DNA from: an uncultured Lachnospiraceae bacterium
GTDB taxonomy: Bacteria; Bacillota; Clostridia; Lachnospirales; Lachnospiraceae
Length of the DNA: 14,226 bases
NCBI GenBank assembly: GCA_949346185.1
Contig: CASGVX010000019.1
Location: forward strand, 1 to 14,226
Direction of reading: 5' to 3'
The position numbers were made by a program, and so were the translations under genes. The notes below the pieces were generated by a model. The model made no database searches, had not been told where the DNA came from, and worked only from the letters and a program-made list of their open reading frames with translations. Below, one piece after another: positions 1 to 7,335 of this stretch; position 1 is the stretch's first letter; each line of letters opens with the position of its first letter.

Positions 1-221
1 GGAAACTGGGCATGAAGAATGCGTCCAAGGGCGTGAAAGTCATGATGGAAGAGGGATGCGTGCGGGTGGATATGAATCTGAATATGAAGTACGGCTACAG
101 CATTCCAAAGGTGCTGGGACAGGTGCAGGAGAGAGTGAGCCAGCAGATCGAGTCCATGACGGGACTGGTGGTGCCGGAGGTGAATGTGAGGGTAGCGGGC
201 GTCAGCCTGGCAGAAGAATAA
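1..221 (+). CDS. Asp23/Gls24 family envelope stress protein, 3' part
   Basis: The reading frame is open from the window edge (first whole codon at base 3) to the TAA at 219-221, so the 5' end lies outside. About 73 residues remain. They match the C-terminal half of the Asp23/Gls24 family: a basic KNASKGVKV stretch, a V/D/M/L-alternating strand, Y-x-SIPKV, QERVSQQIESMTGL and a terminal EVNVRVAGVSL. The family comprises small cytoplasmic or membrane-associated proteins linked to cell-envelope homeostasis in Firmicutes; the biochemical role is not settled. Its place directly upstream of nusB is the common Firmicutes arrangement, and the 21-base gap to nusB suggests one transcript. The ATG at 12 is internal to the family domain and is not taken as the start. 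Confidence 0.85.
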   Translation, partial: KLGMKNASKGVKVMMEEGCVRVDMNLNMKYGYSIPKVLGQVQERVSQQIESMTGLVVPEVNVRVAGVSLAEE

Positions 222-242
222 AGGAAAGTTAGGATAGGACTG

Positions 243-659
243 ATGACAAAGAAAAGGACTAGAGAGAATTTATACCTGATGCTGTTCCAGACGGAATTTC
301 ATCAGGAGCAGGATTTGATGGAGCAGGCGGATCTGTTCCTAGATAGTTTGGAAGAAAAGGATGTCACGGAGAAGGCCAAGGAGACATTGAAAGAAAGATA
401 TCAGTCAGTGCTGGGCCATCTTGCAGAGATTGATGAAAAGATTGGCCAGAAGGCGGAAGGATGGAACCTATCCAGGCTCCCCAAGGCAGACCTGTCGGTA
501 ATGCGTCTGGCGGTGTATGAGATTCTCTATGATGAAGATGTGCCCGATGGAGTGGCGATCAATGAGGCGGTAGAGCTGGCAAAGCGTTACGGAGGGGACA
601 AATCATACCGCTTCGTGAATGGCGTGCTGGCTTCCGTGGCAAAGGAAAGGTCAGTATGA
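243..659 (+). CDS. nusB: Transcription antitermination factor NusB
   Basis: A 138-residue protein of normal NusB length. NusB is an all-helical RNA-binding protein that pairs with NusE (ribosomal protein S10) on boxA RNA to keep RNA polymerase processive, chiefly on rRNA operons. The N-terminal TRENLYLMLFQ helix (residues 6-16), the W74-N-L-S-R-L-P-K-A-D-L segment, the MRLAVYEI helix (87-94), the INEAVELAKRYG segment (106-117) and the closing FVNGVL (124-129) are family hallmarks. The ATG at 243 follows a weak purine-rich AGGATAGGA. The stop overlaps the xseA start by 4 bases (ATGA at 656-659), indicating coupled translation. Confidence 0.96.
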   Translation: MTKKRTRENLYLMLFQTEFHQEQDLMEQADLFLDSLEEKDVTEKAKETLKERYQSVLGHLAEIDEKIGQKAEGWNLSRLPKADLSVMRLAVYEILYDEDVPDGVAINEAVELAKRYGGDKSYRFVNGVLASVAKERSV

Positions 660-1909
660 GAGAGATAACCACCGTATCCCAGGTCAACATGTATATTAAG
701 AATATGTTTGCCAGGGAGTATGCCCTGCAGGATATTTCTGTGAAGGGGGAAATTTCCAACTGCAAGTACCACTCTTCCGGGCATATTTATTTTACCATCA
801 AAGACAGGTCGTCCCAGTTGTCCTGCGTGATGTTTGCCTCCCGCCGGAGCAATCTGGACTTTCGCATGGCGGAGGGGCAGAGCGTAGTGGTGACGGGGGA
901 TATCAGCGTCTACCAGCGGGATGGGAAATATCAGATGTACGCAGCGTCTGTCGTCAAGGAAGGCGTGGGTGCATTGTATGAAGAATATGATCGATTAAAA
1001 AAGCGCCTCTTAGCAGAGGGGCTTTTTGATGAGGGGAGAAAAAAGAGGATTCCCAGATATGCCGGGAAAATTGGCGTGGTGACGGCTCAGACCGGGGCGG
1101 TCATTCAGGATATCTGCCATGTATCCCATCGGAGGAATCCCTATGTGCAGATCGTGCTCTATCCGGCGAGAGTGCAGGGGGAGGGGGCGCATCGGACGCT
1201 AATTCAGGGCATTCGGTATTTTGAGGGGTCGGATGTGGATACCATCATTATTGGCCGCGGGGGAGGCTCCATTGAGGATTTGTGGGAGTTCAACAATGAG
1301 GCGTTGGCTCGTGCCATTGCAGAGTGCGAGAAACCTATCATATCTGCCGTGGGGCATGAGACGGATACCACCATTGCGGATTTTGCTGCAGATCTGCGGG
1401 CGCCTACGCCCTCGGCTGCTGCGGAACTGGCGGTGTACCAGTATCAGGATTTGCAGATGGAGCTGGAGGAGTGCGCCCATGCTCTGCATCTGCATATGAG
1501 CAATTATCTGGAGATAAAGCGAATGCGGCTGAACCAGTACCGGGCGATACTGGGCTATTCCAGCCCGAAGGATCTGATAGCCCAGAAGAGGATGTATCTG
1601 GGAGAGTGGGAGGACAAGCTCAGGCATTTGATGAAGCAGAAGATGACATCGGCAAAGCATCAGATGAGCCTGTATATTGAAGAATTGAAGGGACTGTCCC
1701 CCCTGCAGAAGCTTCAGGCGGGCTATGGATATGTATCCAGAGAGGATGGCACCCAGGTTCGGGGAGTGGACGAGATGGAGCAGGGAGACTGTCTTTCCCT
1801 GACCATGAAGGATGGCAGAGCCATGGTGCGAGTGGAGAGCGTGGATGGCAGCGACCGATGCGGAGTGTCAGCGGATGTATCCCATGAAGGGATGGGCGGG
1901 TGTGAATAG
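656..1909 (+). CDS. xseA: Exodeoxyribonuclease VII large subunit
   Basis: XseA with XseB forms exonuclease VII, which degrades single-stranded DNA from either end in repair and recombination. The protein has 417 residues. An N-terminal OB-fold (about 1-100, with the strand block VKGEISN...HIYFTIKD) binds ssDNA. The catalytic domain follows: RIPRYAGKIGVVTAQTGAVIQD (131-152), YPARVQGEGA (169-178), IIIGRGGGSIEDLWEFN (197-213) and SAVGHETDTTIADFAADLRAPTPSAAAE (230-257). A helical segment of about 90 residues follows, the XseB-binding stalk of the family, and then the terminal GYGYVSREDG region. The start overlaps nusB by 4 bases. The last ten or so codons and the stop coincide with a dispersed repeat (1880-1913), so the extreme C-terminus (VSHEGMGGCE) is probably not ancestral. 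Confidence 0.96.
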   Translation: MREITTVSQVNMYIKNMFAREYALQDISVKGEISNCKYHSSGHIYFTIKDRSSQLSCVMFASRRSNLDFRMAEGQSVVVTGDISVYQRDGKYQMYAASVVKEGVGALYEEYDRLKKRLLAEGLFDEGRKKRIPRYAGKIGVVTAQTGAVIQDICHVSHRRNPYVQIVLYPARVQGEGAHRTLIQGIRYFEGSDVDTIIIGRGGGSIEDLWEFNNEALARAIAECEKPIISAVGHETDTTIADFAADLRAPTPSAAAELAVYQYQDLQMELEECAHALHLHMSNYLEIKRMRLNQYRAILGYSSPKDLIAQKRMYLGEWEDKLRHLMKQKMTSAKHQMSLYIEELKGLSPLQKLQAGYGYVSREDGTQVRGVDEMEQGDCLSLTMKDGRAMVRVESVDGSDRCGVSADVSHEGMGGCE

Positions 1910-1913
1910 CGGC
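1880..1913 (+). repeat. Dispersed imperfect palindromic repeat, family R2, copy 1 (3' end of xseA)
   Basis: Bases 1880-1913 match 8709-8742 without gaps at 27 of 34 positions by hand alignment. Both copies have a CCCAT...ATGGG stem with a 6-base loop, followed by TGTGAATAG and a GC-rich end. In this copy the TAG of the shared TGTGAATAG is the xseA stop codon, so the repeat encodes the protein's last residues. Confidence 0.6.
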
Positions 1914-1976
1914 TTTATCGTGCACAGGGCGTTGTGAGTGCTTGCGTGGAATAAATGTGCGGAAGTGAGGTAGATT

Positions 1977-2171
1977 ATGGCAAAGAAATTAACATTGGAG
2001 GAATCCTTTGAGGCGTTGGACGAGATTATCAATGCGCTGCAGACGGGGGAACTGACTTTGGAGGAATCCTTCCAGAAGTATGAGGAGGGTATGAAGGTCA
2101 TCAAGTCTTGCAATGATTCCATCGACAAGGTGGAGAAGAAATTGCAGGTCATCAATGGAGGAGAAGAGTAG
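1977..2171 (+). CDS. xseB: Exodeoxyribonuclease VII small subunit
   Basis: A 64-residue, almost wholly helical, charged protein; XseB subunits coat the helical stalk of XseA and are needed for exonuclease VII activity. The family signature is clear: LTLEESFEALDEIINALQTGELTLEESFQKYEEG, with the repeated LTLEESF at residues 6-12 and 26-32, then KVIKSCNDSIDKVEKKLQ. The ATG at 1977 follows a GAAGTGAGG purine stretch. A 67-base gap separates it from xseA; the gap begins with the end of repeat R2 and otherwise shows no recognisable element. The stop abuts the ispA start codon, and the end of xseB carries the GGAGGAG that serves as the ispA ribosome binding site. Confidence 0.95.
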   Translation: MAKKLTLEESFEALDEIINALQTGELTLEESFQKYEEGMKVIKSCNDSIDKVEKKLQVINGGEE

Positions 2172-3113
2172 ATGGAGATCATGGACAGGCAGGAATATTC
2201 CCGCCGGATGGCGGAGCAGGTGGCAGAGGTGGAAGGGATGGTAAGAGGATTTCTTCCCCATGTTTGTGCCGGCGAGGCTGGCATGCCGGGGAGGGGGGAT
2301 TCCTTTCAGAAAACCATATTCGAGGCCATGGAATATAGCCTGATGGCGGGAGGGAAGCGGCTGCGCCCCATTTTTATCCGGGAGGCATACCGTTTGTTTG
2401 GCGGAGACGAGGAGTCTGTGGTGGAGGCGTTTATGGCGGCCATGGAGATGATTCACACCTATTCATTGGTACACGATGACCTTCCCGCTATGGACGATGA
2501 CGACTTCCGCCGGGGCAAGCTTACCACCCATAAGGCTTTTGGGGAGGATATGGGGATTCTGGCGGGGGATGCCCTGCTGAATTTTGCCTATGAGACGGCT
2601 CTCAAGGGCGTGGGACAGGCTCGGAACAAGGAAAATGCCCTGCATGCGCTTCAAATCCTGTCGGAGAAAGCGGGAGTGCTGGGCATGGTGGGAGGCCAGG
2701 TGGTGGACGTGGAGATGACGGGAAAGCCCCTGACGGAGGCCCAGATAGATTTTATTTACCGGTTAAAGACCGGGGCCCTTCTGGAAGCATCCCTCATGGC
2801 GGGGGCTGTGCTGGCTGGCGCCACAGAGGAGCAGGTGGCTCGGATGGAGAAGATTGGTGCATGCATCGGCATGGCATTCCAGATTCAGGATGACATCCTA
2901 GATGTTACCAGTACCACGGAGGAACTGGGAAAGCCCGTGGGCAGCGATGAAAAGAATGAAAAGATGACATATGTGACAATCCATGGCATGGAGAGGGCGA
3001 AAGAGATGGTGGAGGAATATTCTGGACAGGCACTGGAACTGCTGGAGCAGCTGCCGGGGGAGAATCCTTTTTTGAATACGCTGATATTGGAATTGATTCA
3101 CAGAAAGAAGTAA
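2172..3113 (+). CDS. ispA: Polyprenyl synthetase, probable (2E,6E)-farnesyl diphosphate synthase
   Basis: Condenses isopentenyl diphosphate with dimethylallyl and geranyl diphosphate; the C15 product feeds undecaprenyl and other prenyl lipids. The protein has 313 residues. Motifs in order: AGGKRLRP (59-66), the first aspartate-rich motif VHDDLPAMDDDDFRRGK (100-116) with the two-residue DDxxxxD insertion of bacterial type-II FPP synthases, GGQVVD (174-179), LKTGALLEAS (198-207) and the second aspartate-rich motif FQIQDDILD (236-244). Tyr97, five residues before the first Asp, is aromatic as expected for a C15-length limit. Start: ATG directly after the xseB stop, with GGAGGAG 8 bases upstream. 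Oddity: residues about 31-42 (VCAGEAGMPGRG) look like an insertion between the N-terminal helix and SFQKTIFEAM and are encoded by dispersed repeat R1. Geranyl or geranylgeranyl specificity cannot be excluded by eye. Confidence 0.93.
   Translation: MEIMDRQEYSRRMAEQVAEVEGMVRGFLPHVCAGEAGMPGRGDSFQKTIFEAMEYSLMAGGKRLRPIFIREAYRLFGGDEESVVEAFMAAMEMIHTYSLVHDDLPAMDDDDFRRGKLTTHKAFGEDMGILAGDALLNFAYETALKGVGQARNKENALHALQILSEKAGVLGMVGGQVVDVEMTGKPLTEAQIDFIYRLKTGALLEASLMAGAVLAGATEEQVARMEKIGACIGMAFQIQDDILDVTSTTEELGKPVGSDEKNEKMTYVTIHGMERAKEMVEEYSGQALELLEQLPGENPFLNTLILELIHRKK
2263..2292 (+). repeat. Dispersed imperfect palindromic repeat, family R1, copy 1 (inside ispA)
   Basis: The 30 bases at 2263-2292 match 6726-6755 at 25 positions, including an exact 13-base core TTTGTGCCGGCGA. 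The centre can fold as TGCCGGC-GAG-GCTGGCA, a 7-bp stem with one G-U pair. It lies in frame within ispA and encodes VCAGEAGMPG, a segment that looks additional compared with the usual family N-terminus. Confidence 0.6.
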
Positions 3114-3142
3114 TCGGCGGCATGTCAGTTTGGAGGTGAATT

Positions 3143-5008
3143 GTGAGCGAATTACTGGAACAGATAAAAAATGAAAATGATATCCATCATATCCATTCCG
3201 AGGATTATCCTGCCCTGGCTAGGGAAATCCGCCGTTTCTTGGTGCGCAGTATCAGCCATACGGGGGGGCATCTGGCATCGAATCTGGGCGTGGTGGAGCT
3301 GACCATGGCGCTTCACTTGTGCTGTCATTTTCCAGAAGATAAGGTTGTCTGGGATGTGGGGCACCAGTGCTATACCCACAAGATACTCACCGGGAGAAAG
3401 GATGGATTCCAGCATCTGCGTTCATATGGGGGGATGAGCGGCTTTCCGAAGAGGAAGGAAAGCCCCTGCGACGTGCTGGATACAGGGCACAGTTCCACTT
3501 CCGTGGGGGCGGCCTTGGGATTTGCCAGAGCCAGGGACATGCGGGGGGAAGGCCACAAGATTTTTGCAGTCATCGGGGATGGGGCTCTGTCCGGGGGGAT
3601 GGCATATGAGGCGTTGAACAATGCCGCCCGGCTCAAGTCAAATCTAGTCATCGTCCTCAATGACAACCAGATGTCCATCTCCAAAAATGTAGGGGGCATG
3701 TCCAATTATCTAGGCAAAATCCGGACGAATCGCAATTATACCGGACTGAAAGAGGATGTGGAGCGGATATTGCAGAAAACGCCGTGGATTGGCGATGCGC
3801 TGACTGACCGCATTCGCAATGCCAAGGATGTATTGAAACGTCTTTTCATTCCGGGCATGCTCTTCGAGGACATGGGCATTACCTATATCGGCCCCATTGA
3901 TGGCCACGATATTAAGCAGATGATTACTGCATTTCGCAGTGCCCTCAAGTCCAATAAGGCCGTTCTGGTGCATGTGATGACCCAGAAGGGAAAGGGGTAT
4001 CCCCCAGCCCAGAAGAATCCGTCTGCCTACCATGGAGTAGCCCCCTTCTTTATCAAGGATGGGAGGGAGCGGCGGCAGGGTGGCAGACCGATTACTTACA
4101 CGGAGGTTTTCAGCGGAGAGATGCTCCGGCTGGGAAGAGAACATAAAGAATTGGCGGCGATTACGGCTGCCATGCCTTCCGGCACCGGGCTGGCAGGGTT
4201 TGCCAGGGAATATCCTGACCGTTTCTTTGACGTGGGAATTGCGGAGGAGCATGCGGTCACCTTTGCGGCGGGGATGGCCGCAGGGGGCGTGAGGCCTGTG
4301 GTAGCTCTGTACTCCACCTTCCTGCAGAGAGCCTATGACCAGATCATACATGACGTGTGCATCAATGCGCTCCCGGTGGTCTTTGCGGTTGACAGAGCCG
4401 GACTGGTGGGCAGTGACGGGGAGACCCATCAGGGAATCTTTGATCTGGCGTTCCTGATGCAGATGCCCGGCATGACGGTGATAGCGCCGAAAAACGTGTG
4501 GGAACTGCGGGAAATGCTGCGCTTTGGGATAGGGATGGATGCGCCGGTGGCCATGCGCTATCCCCGGGGGGCGGCGTATCAGGGATTGGAAGAACATACG
4601 GAACCCATTGTGCTGGGAAAGAGCGAGTGGATTTGCCGGGAGAGGCAGGTGGCGCTCTTTGCTCTGGGCAGCATGGTGGAGACGGCGGTGGAAGTGCGGG
4701 AGCAGCTGAAGGAAAAGGGATATCAGGTATCTCTAATTAACGCTAGATTCGCCAAGCCCTTGGATGAGGAATGCCTGCGCCAAGTGGCAGATGGGCATGA
4801 ACTGGTGGTTCCCATGGAAGAGGGGGTGATTACCGGGGGCTTTTGCCAGGCAGTGGCTGAATGGTGCCGTGCCAATAGTTCTGTCAGGGTGTGCCCGATA
4901 GCATTGCCGGATGCCTTTATCCAGCATGGTTCCGTGGCGGAATTGAAGAGGGAATATGGTCTGGATGCAGAGGGGATTGTTAAAAAGATAGAAATGAGGC
5001 GGGCATGA
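3143..5008 (+). CDS. dxs: 1-deoxy-D-xylulose-5-phosphate synthase
   Basis: Thiamine-diphosphate enzyme that joins pyruvate and glyceraldehyde 3-phosphate, the first committed step of the MEP isoprenoid pathway. It has 621 residues, normal length. The N-terminal transketolase domain shows SHTGGHLASNLGVVELT (38-54), WDVGHQCYTHK (70-80), the ThDP/Mg motif GDGALSGGMAYEALNNA (145-161) and NDNQMSIS (173-180). The central domain has YTEVFSGEML, VGIAEEHAVTFAAGMA (364-379) with the catalytic Glu of the EEH triad, and DRAGLVGSDGETHQG (417-431). A C-terminal transketolase domain completes it. The start is GTG at 3143 with GGAGG about 6 bases upstream (3132-3136). The gap from ispA is only 29 bases, and the stop overlaps tlyA by 4 bases. 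Its ThDP cofactor links it functionally to the downstream thiC. Confidence 0.97.
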   Translation: MSELLEQIKNENDIHHIHSEDYPALAREIRRFLVRSISHTGGHLASNLGVVELTMALHLCCHFPEDKVVWDVGHQCYTHKILTGRKDGFQHLRSYGGMSGFPKRKESPCDVLDTGHSSTSVGAALGFARARDMRGEGHKIFAVIGDGALSGGMAYEALNNAARLKSNLVIVLNDNQMSISKNVGGMSNYLGKIRTNRNYTGLKEDVERILQKTPWIGDALTDRIRNAKDVLKRLFIPGMLFEDMGITYIGPIDGHDIKQMITAFRSALKSNKAVLVHVMTQKGKGYPPAQKNPSAYHGVAPFFIKDGRERRQGGRPITYTEVFSGEMLRLGREHKELAAITAAMPSGTGLAGFAREYPDRFFDVGIAEEHAVTFAAGMAAGGVRPVVALYSTFLQRAYDQIIHDVCINALPVVFAVDRAGLVGSDGETHQGIFDLAFLMQMPGMTVIAPKNVWELREMLRFGIGMDAPVAMRYPRGAAYQGLEEHTEPIVLGKSEWICRERQVALFALGSMVETAVEVREQLKEKGYQVSLINARFAKPLDEECLRQVADGHELVVPMEEGVITGGFCQAVAEWCRANSSVRVCPIALPDAFIQHGSVAELKREYGLDAEGIVKKIEMRRA

Positions 5009-5835
5009 GAGTGGAAAAAAAACAGAAGGAGCGGCTGGATGTGCTGCTGGTGAAGCGAGCCTTGGCAGAATCCAGAGAGAAGGCCAAGGCGCTGATTATG
5101 ACGGGGAATGTATTTGTGGAGGGGCAGCGGGAGGACAAGGCCGGAAGCACTTTTCCGGCAGACGCATCTATTGAAATCAAAGGGAAGCCCATGAAATACG
5201 TGAGCCGGGGGGGATATAAGCTGGAGAAGGCGGTGGAACTGTGGCAGGTACCTCTGGCGGGAAAGATTTGCATGGACGTGGGTTCCTCTACCGGAGGGTT
5301 CACGGACTGCATGCTGCAGAACGGGGCGCAGAAGGTTTACGCCATCGATGTGGGGACGAACCAGCTGGCATGGAAGCTTCGCCAAGATGAACGGGTAATT
5401 TCCATGGAGAAGACAAACATCCGTTATGTGACAGGGGAAGATGTGCCCGATCCCATTGGATTCTCCTCTATTGACGTGGCATTTATCTCCCTCGCCAAGG
5501 TGCTGGGACCAGTGAGGGAACTCTTAGGGGAGCGCGGACGGGTGGTGGCTCTGGTAAAGCCCCAGTTTGAGGCGGGCAGGGAAAAGGTGGGGAAGAAGGG
5601 GGTTGTCCGGGACAGAAAGGTTCACTTGGAAGTGGTGGAGCGGATTATGGGCTTTGCTTTAGAGATGGGATTCTTCATTTTGAATCTGGAGTATTCTCCC
5701 ATTAAGGGGCCGGAGGGAAATATCGAATATCTGCTCTATCTGGAAAAGGCTCCGAAGGCTCAGGCGTTTCAGGAGAAATACCGGGAACTGGCGGCTTCCG
5801 TGGTGGAGGCCGCCCATGGGGAACTGGACAGATGA
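5005..5835 (+). CDS. tlyA: TlyA family 16S/23S rRNA (cytidine-2'-O)-methyltransferase
   Basis: A 276-residue protein with an N-terminal S4 RNA-binding domain (RLDVLLVKRALAESREKAKALI, 10-31; NVFVEG, 35-40) followed by an FtsJ/RrmJ-like SAM methyltransferase fold. SAM binding is indicated by CMDVGSSTGGFTDCML (89-104) and VYAIDVGTNQLAWKLR (111-126). Candidate residues of the K-D-K-E catalytic tetrad are Lys72 in SRGGYKLEKA, Asp157 in SSIDVAFISL, Lys185 in LVKPQFEAG and a Glu in the GPEGNIEYLLYL region. Characterised TlyA proteins methylate ribose of cytidines in 16S and 23S rRNA; older annotations call it hemolysin A. The start overlaps dxs by 4 bases. The context dxs-tlyA-nadK is typical of Clostridia and Bacilli. 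Confidence 0.94.
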   Translation: MRVEKKQKERLDVLLVKRALAESREKAKALIMTGNVFVEGQREDKAGSTFPADASIEIKGKPMKYVSRGGYKLEKAVELWQVPLAGKICMDVGSSTGGFTDCMLQNGAQKVYAIDVGTNQLAWKLRQDERVISMEKTNIRYVTGEDVPDPIGFSSIDVAFISLAKVLGPVRELLGERGRVVALVKPQFEAGREKVGKKGVVRDRKVHLEVVERIMGFALEMGFFILNLEYSPIKGPEGNIEYLLYLEKAPKAQAFQEKYRELAASVVEAAHGELDR

Positions 5836-5852
5836 TGGAAAGGAGGGGCAGG

Positions 5853-6719
5853 ATGCGGCATTTCTGCATTATTACCAACAGCGACAAATACAATAATGCC
5901 AGCAAGGTAAAGCATATGGTAGAATTTCTGTCGGGGCGGGGATGTTCTTGCCGGGTGCTGGATAACAATATGTGGAGTTCCGGGGGGATTCGGCATTTCA
6001 CAGATATGGAAGATATTCCGGAGGAGACGGAATGTGCCATTGTGCTGGGGGGAGATGGCACGATTATTCAGGCGGCCATCGATCTGGTGCATAAGAATTT
6101 GCCCATTCTGGGAATCAATACCGGCAATCTGGGCTTTCTGACGGAAGTGGAGGGGAATAGGATGGACGAGGCGCTGGAGCGTCTCATGGCGGATGAGTAT
6201 ACGGTAGAGAGCCGAATTATGCTGAAGGAGCAGAAGATGTTTCATCAGGCTCACAGCGTTTCCTCCTGCTATGCATTGAATGACATGGTAATCAGCAAGC
6301 GGGGGGATTGCCGTCTGATTACGGTCAGGGTGATGGTGAATGGGGAATTGGCGGACGTGTACCGGGCGGATGGGCTGATTGTGTCCACTCCCACCGGCTC
6401 CACAGGGTATAATCTCTCTGCAGGGGGGCCGGTGATGTCCCCCGGCACCCATGCCATGGTGGTGACGCCTATTTGCGCCCACTCCTTGAATAAGCGAAGC
6501 CTAGTGCTGGATGCCGCTGACAGAATCAACTTGCAGATCGGGCAGACGAAAGAGGCTGGCGCAGATCAGGCGGTGTTTACCGTGGATGGCAGGAATGTGG
6601 GGGAACTCGCCACTGGGGATGAACTGGAAATCCAGGTGTCCAGTGCGGAGACGAAGCTAATCAAGCTGGCGGGCGTTGGCTTTTTTGAACGGATGCGGGA
6701 GAAATTAAATGGGGATTGA
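5853..6719 (+). CDS. nadK: NAD kinase
   Basis: Phosphorylates NAD to NADP. I place the start at ATG 5853, which has AAAGGAGG (5839-5846) six bases upstream and begins MRHFCIITNS, the family's usual first strand; this gives 288 residues. The in-frame ATG at 5832 would add seven residues and overlap tlyA by 4 bases but lacks a comparable ribosome binding site. Motifs: VLGGDGTIIQA (64-74, catalytic Asp68), LGINTGNLGFLTEVE (86-100), ALNDMVISK (141-149, NAD-binding Asn-Asp) and STPTGSTGYNLSAGGPVMSP (178-197). The C-terminal domain ends with GVGFFERMREKL. The 78-base spacer to argR contains dispersed repeat R1 copy 2. Confidence 0.95.
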   Translation: MRHFCIITNSDKYNNASKVKHMVEFLSGRGCSCRVLDNNMWSSGGIRHFTDMEDIPEETECAIVLGGDGTIIQAAIDLVHKNLPILGINTGNLGFLTEVEGNRMDEALERLMADEYTVESRIMLKEQKMFHQAHSVSSCYALNDMVISKRGDCRLITVRVMVNGELADVYRADGLIVSTPTGSTGYNLSAGGPVMSPGTHAMVVTPICAHSLNKRSLVLDAADRINLQIGQTKEAGADQAVFTVDGRNVGELATGDELEIQVSSAETKLIKLAGVGFFERMREKLNGD

Positions 6720-6725
6720 ATACAT

Positions 6726-6755
6726 TTTGTGCCGGCGAAGCCGACATGATGGGGA
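6726..6755 (+). repeat. Dispersed imperfect palindromic repeat, family R1, copy 2 (nadK-argR spacer)
   Basis: Partner of the ispA copy, with 25 of 30 bases shared. The centre folds as TGCCGGC-GAA-GCCGACA, a 7-bp stem with one mismatch. It starts 7 bases after the nadK stop codon, so here it is noncoding. A U-tract does not follow, so it is not a Rho-independent terminator. Confidence 0.6.
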
Positions 6756-6797
6756 ATATGACGTTGCTTTTCATGACAGGGAAGAGAGGATGGGCTG

Positions 6798-7277
6798 ATG
6801 AAAATAGAGCGCCGGGCGAAGATAATAGAATTGATTGGGCAGTATCCCATCGAGACTCAGGAGGAGTTGGCGGAACGCTTGGAAAAGGCCGGATTTCCGG
6901 TGACTCAGGCTACTATTTCCAGAGATATTCGGGAACTGAAGCTGACGAAGATCTCGGTAGACGGGATTCATCAGAAATATACCCTGCTCCAGGAAAAGGG
7001 GCAGGATCTTGTCCGCAAGTATATCCGAGTATTGCAGGACGGCTTTCTCTCCATGGATCAGGCAGAGAATCTTCTGGTGATAAAGACCATCTCTGGAATG
7101 GCCATGGCGGTGGCCGCATCCATTGACAATTTGGAAGTGCCGGGGGTGGTGGGCTGTATCGCCGGGGATGACACGGTGATGTGCGCCATTCATTCCACCG
7201 GGGAGGTGCAGGGAGTGATTGCCAGGATTGACCGACTGCTGAAAGAAGAGATGGATGGGAATAGTAATTATGGTTAG
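6798..7277 (+). CDS. argR: Arginine repressor ArgR
   Basis: Arginine-sensing hexameric transcription factor controlling arginine synthesis and catabolism; also called AhrC in Bacilli. It has 159 residues, close to the family norm of about 150. The N-terminal winged helix-turn-helix is MKIERRAKIIELIGQ...TQEELAERLEKAGFPVTQATISRDIRELKL (1-49), with the TQATISRDI recognition helix. The C-terminal oligomerisation and effector domain contains GVVGCIAGDDTVMCAI (116-131), whose GDD provides the arginine-binding aspartates. ATG at 6798 has GAGAGG 8 bases upstream. Position next to nadK is conserved in Clostridia. It is followed by thiC with a 58-base spacer and no visible terminator, rather than by recN. 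Confidence 0.95.
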   Translation: MKIERRAKIIELIGQYPIETQEELAERLEKAGFPVTQATISRDIRELKLTKISVDGIHQKYTLLQEKGQDLVRKYIRVLQDGFLSMDQAENLLVIKTISGMAMAVAASIDNLEVPGVVGCIAGDDTVMCAIHSTGEVQGVIARIDRLLKEEMDGNSNYG

Positions 7278-7335
7278 CTTTTAGGAAAAGAAAGAATGGA
7301 TTATGGCATTTTTGGTGCAGAAAAGGAGAGAGAGC

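Noticed and set aside
3710..4597. Long minus-strand open frame opposite dxs
   Set aside because: It lies wholly within the clearly real dxs gene, its translation is rich in His, Pro and Arg with no family motifs, and it has no supporting ribosome binding site.
6716..7126. Plus-strand open frame starting at the end of nadK
   Set aside because: Most of it is argR read in another frame; it shows no domain and uses the R1 repeat as its start.
7278..7335. TPP riboswitch before thiC
   Set aside because: The spacer is only 58 bases, too short for the aptamer, and I see no CUGAGA-type core in it or in the end of argR.
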